DNA of 5,690 bases. It comes from JBBRRP01 sp964609655 (GTDB lineage Bacteria; Myxococcota_A; Polyangia; Polyangiales; Polyangiaceae). This document shows, piece after piece, positions 4,826 to 5,690 of the stretch; within the stretch, counting starts at the first letter, position 1; the number at the start of each line of letters is the position of its first letter. The position numbers and the translations under genes were made by a program. The stretch lies in NCBI GenBank assembly GCA_964609655.1, contig CAZSUA010000344.1:1-5690 (forward strand), read 5' to 3'. The notes beneath the pieces are model-generated. The model did no database searches and was not told where the DNA came from. It was given only the letters and a program-made list of their open reading frames with translations.

Positions 4826-5690
4826 CCATTATAGCGGTAGGGCAGGTAGCGTTGGCCGCGCTGGTCACGCTTTTGCCGCTCCATTCCAGATTGGCTGCCC
4901 TGCTCCGGACGTTCGCTTGGACCGCCGCGCTCGCGGTGGCGCTCTTTAGCCTAGTTCCTGAAGCCTTCGCTGTTCTCGGCTGGCTTGCCGTCGGCCTCGT
5001 GGGCGCCGCGATGTTTACCCCGATGCTGCTTGAACGGCTCTCCTCCTCAAAACTGGGCCGCCCGGGCCGCGTTGGCCTCGAACTGGCCTTTGCTGGAATC
5101 CTCGTGCACCGGGTCGCGGACGGCGTAGGGCTGGGTGCCTTCGCGCGAATCGATAGCCTGAGAGCAGATGTGCTGATCGCACTGAGTGCCCACGCGATAG
5201 CGGTGGAGTCCGTCGTGATTCTCAAATGCCGCACGCTTCTGGGAGCACGCTCTGCTGGGTGGCGTGCATGCTGGCTCGCGTTGGCAGGTATCTTTGGTGT
5301 GGCCGTATGGAGCCAAGTTAACACCATCAATTCCGATCCGACACCCTATGTCGCGGCATTGACGGCAGGTGTACTCCTCCACGTGGCCGCTCACGATGTG
5401 CGCCACCCACCAGCTGGTCGCGAGGTGTCCCGCTGGGCCCACCTGGTAGCCGCGCTACTCGGAGTGCTCATCACCCAGCTACCCCACGACGAGCATGAAG
5501 CCCACATTCCACTCAGCGCTGGGTACGTACTCCTGGCAGCCATGATTGCTTTAGCGCCCATAGCTCTCCTCAGCTGGCGCAAACATCACCCGGCGCGTTC
5601 TCACACCCCCCCCCTGACGGAAGCGGTCTCGATCCGAGCCGTGAGCGGCTTCTGTTCGTCCTTCTGGCCGGACCCCACGCTGCCTCCACC
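4813..5690 (+). CDS. Divergent ZIP-like membrane protein, possible metal transporter relative (3' end outside window)
   Basis: An ATG at 4813 opens a frame with no stop to the window edge (292 complete codons). An in-frame stop at 4795-4797 rules out an earlier start. The product is very hydrophobic, with about eight likely membrane helices in residues 1-255 and no separate signal peptide. Several segments resemble ZIP transporters: LVPEAF in the second helix (residues 47-52), HRVADGVGLGAF (100-111, matching the HNxxDG metal motif of ZIP helix 4 but with Arg for Asn), SAHAIAVES (125-133, in the place of HExPHE of helix 5, keeping H127 and E132 only), and AGVLLHVAAHD (185-195, like helix 7). 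A His-rich loop PHDEHEAH lies at 224-231. ZIP proteins carry zinc, iron or similar ions; with half of the metal ligands changed, this one may transport something else or not transport. After residue 255 the hydrophobic pattern stops, and a nine-C run at 5606-5614 raises the question of a frameshift. No strong ribosome-binding site is seen; coupling to the aminotransferase is likely. Confidence 0.65.
   Translation, partial: MFLAAIIAVGQVALAALVTLLPLHSRLAALLRTFAWTAALAVALFSLVPEAFAVLGWLAVGLVGAAMFTPMLLERLSSSKLGRPGRVGLELAFAGILVHRVADGVGLGAFARIDSLRADVLIALSAHAIAVESVVILKCRTLLGARSAGWRACWLALAGIFGVAVWSQVNTINSDPTPYVAALTAGVLLHVAAHDVRHPPAGREVSRWAHLVAALLGVLITQLPHDEHEAHIPLSAGYVLLAAMIALAPIALLSWRKHHPARSHTPPLTEAVSIRAVSGFCSSFWPDPTLPP
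5606..5614 (+). repeat. Nine-C homopolymer inside the ZIP-like gene
   Basis: The run encodes T-P-P at residues 265-267. One C fewer brings a TGA directly after the run (protein of about 267 residues). One C more gives a different open frame to the window edge that contains RERLLFVLLAGPHAAS, which looks like another membrane helix. The run is thus a point where length decides the product, or where a sequencing error would matter. Confidence 0.6.

Noticed and set aside
3867..5330. 487-codon open frame on the minus strand across the aminotransferase and the ZIP-like gene
   Set aside because: It is antisense to a clear aspC-type gene with complete active-site motifs and spans two plus-strand genes; its translation has no family character.

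Overview
The window looks like chromosomal DNA from a moderately GC-rich Gram-negative bacterium, probably a proteobacterium in the broad sense. The HD-GYP protein and the AspC-type transaminase look gamma- or deltaproteobacterial. The HupE/UreJ-type remnant and the nucleotidyltransferase pair are the kind often seen in myxobacteria and relatives. This placement is an impression from protein style, not a computed assignment.

The window has two contrasting halves. The left part (about 1-1610) is a gene graveyard. A possible minus-strand gene runs off the left edge (1-125). After a divergent non-coding gap holding a strong 8-bp hairpin comes a two-gene unit: a small helical protein (385-648) overlapping by four bases a nucleotidyltransferase. 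The nucleotidyltransferase is broken: its N-terminal domain is joined, in the wrong frame, to its own C-terminal tail. About 250 bases with no recognisable content follow (962-1212). Then comes a scrap of an IS3-family transposase whose D(35)E core is frameshifted by one extra copy of a 4-base repeat. The scrap is fused directly to the 3' end of a HupE/UreJ-type membrane protein gene.

The right part (1799-5690) is intact and co-directional. It holds a GAF plus HD-GYP protein (582 aa, a predicted cyclic-di-GMP phosphodiesterase with a long insert in its catalytic domain), a class I aspartate/aromatic aminotransferase (398 aa, all key residues present), and, starting 7 bases after its stop, a multi-pass membrane protein that runs off the right edge. 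I read the membrane protein as a divergent ZIP-like metal transporter relative. It has an HxxxDG motif in one helix but a degraded second metal motif. A run of nine C near the right edge decides its reading frame.

The three right-hand genes could be co-transcribed (gaps of 61 and 7 bases, no terminator seen), but nothing in their functions ties them into a known pathway. I see no convincing new multi-gene system. The points most worth a second look are the divergent ZIP-like protein and its poly-C tract, the IS3/HupE junction, and the decayed nucleotidyltransferase beside an open partner gene.
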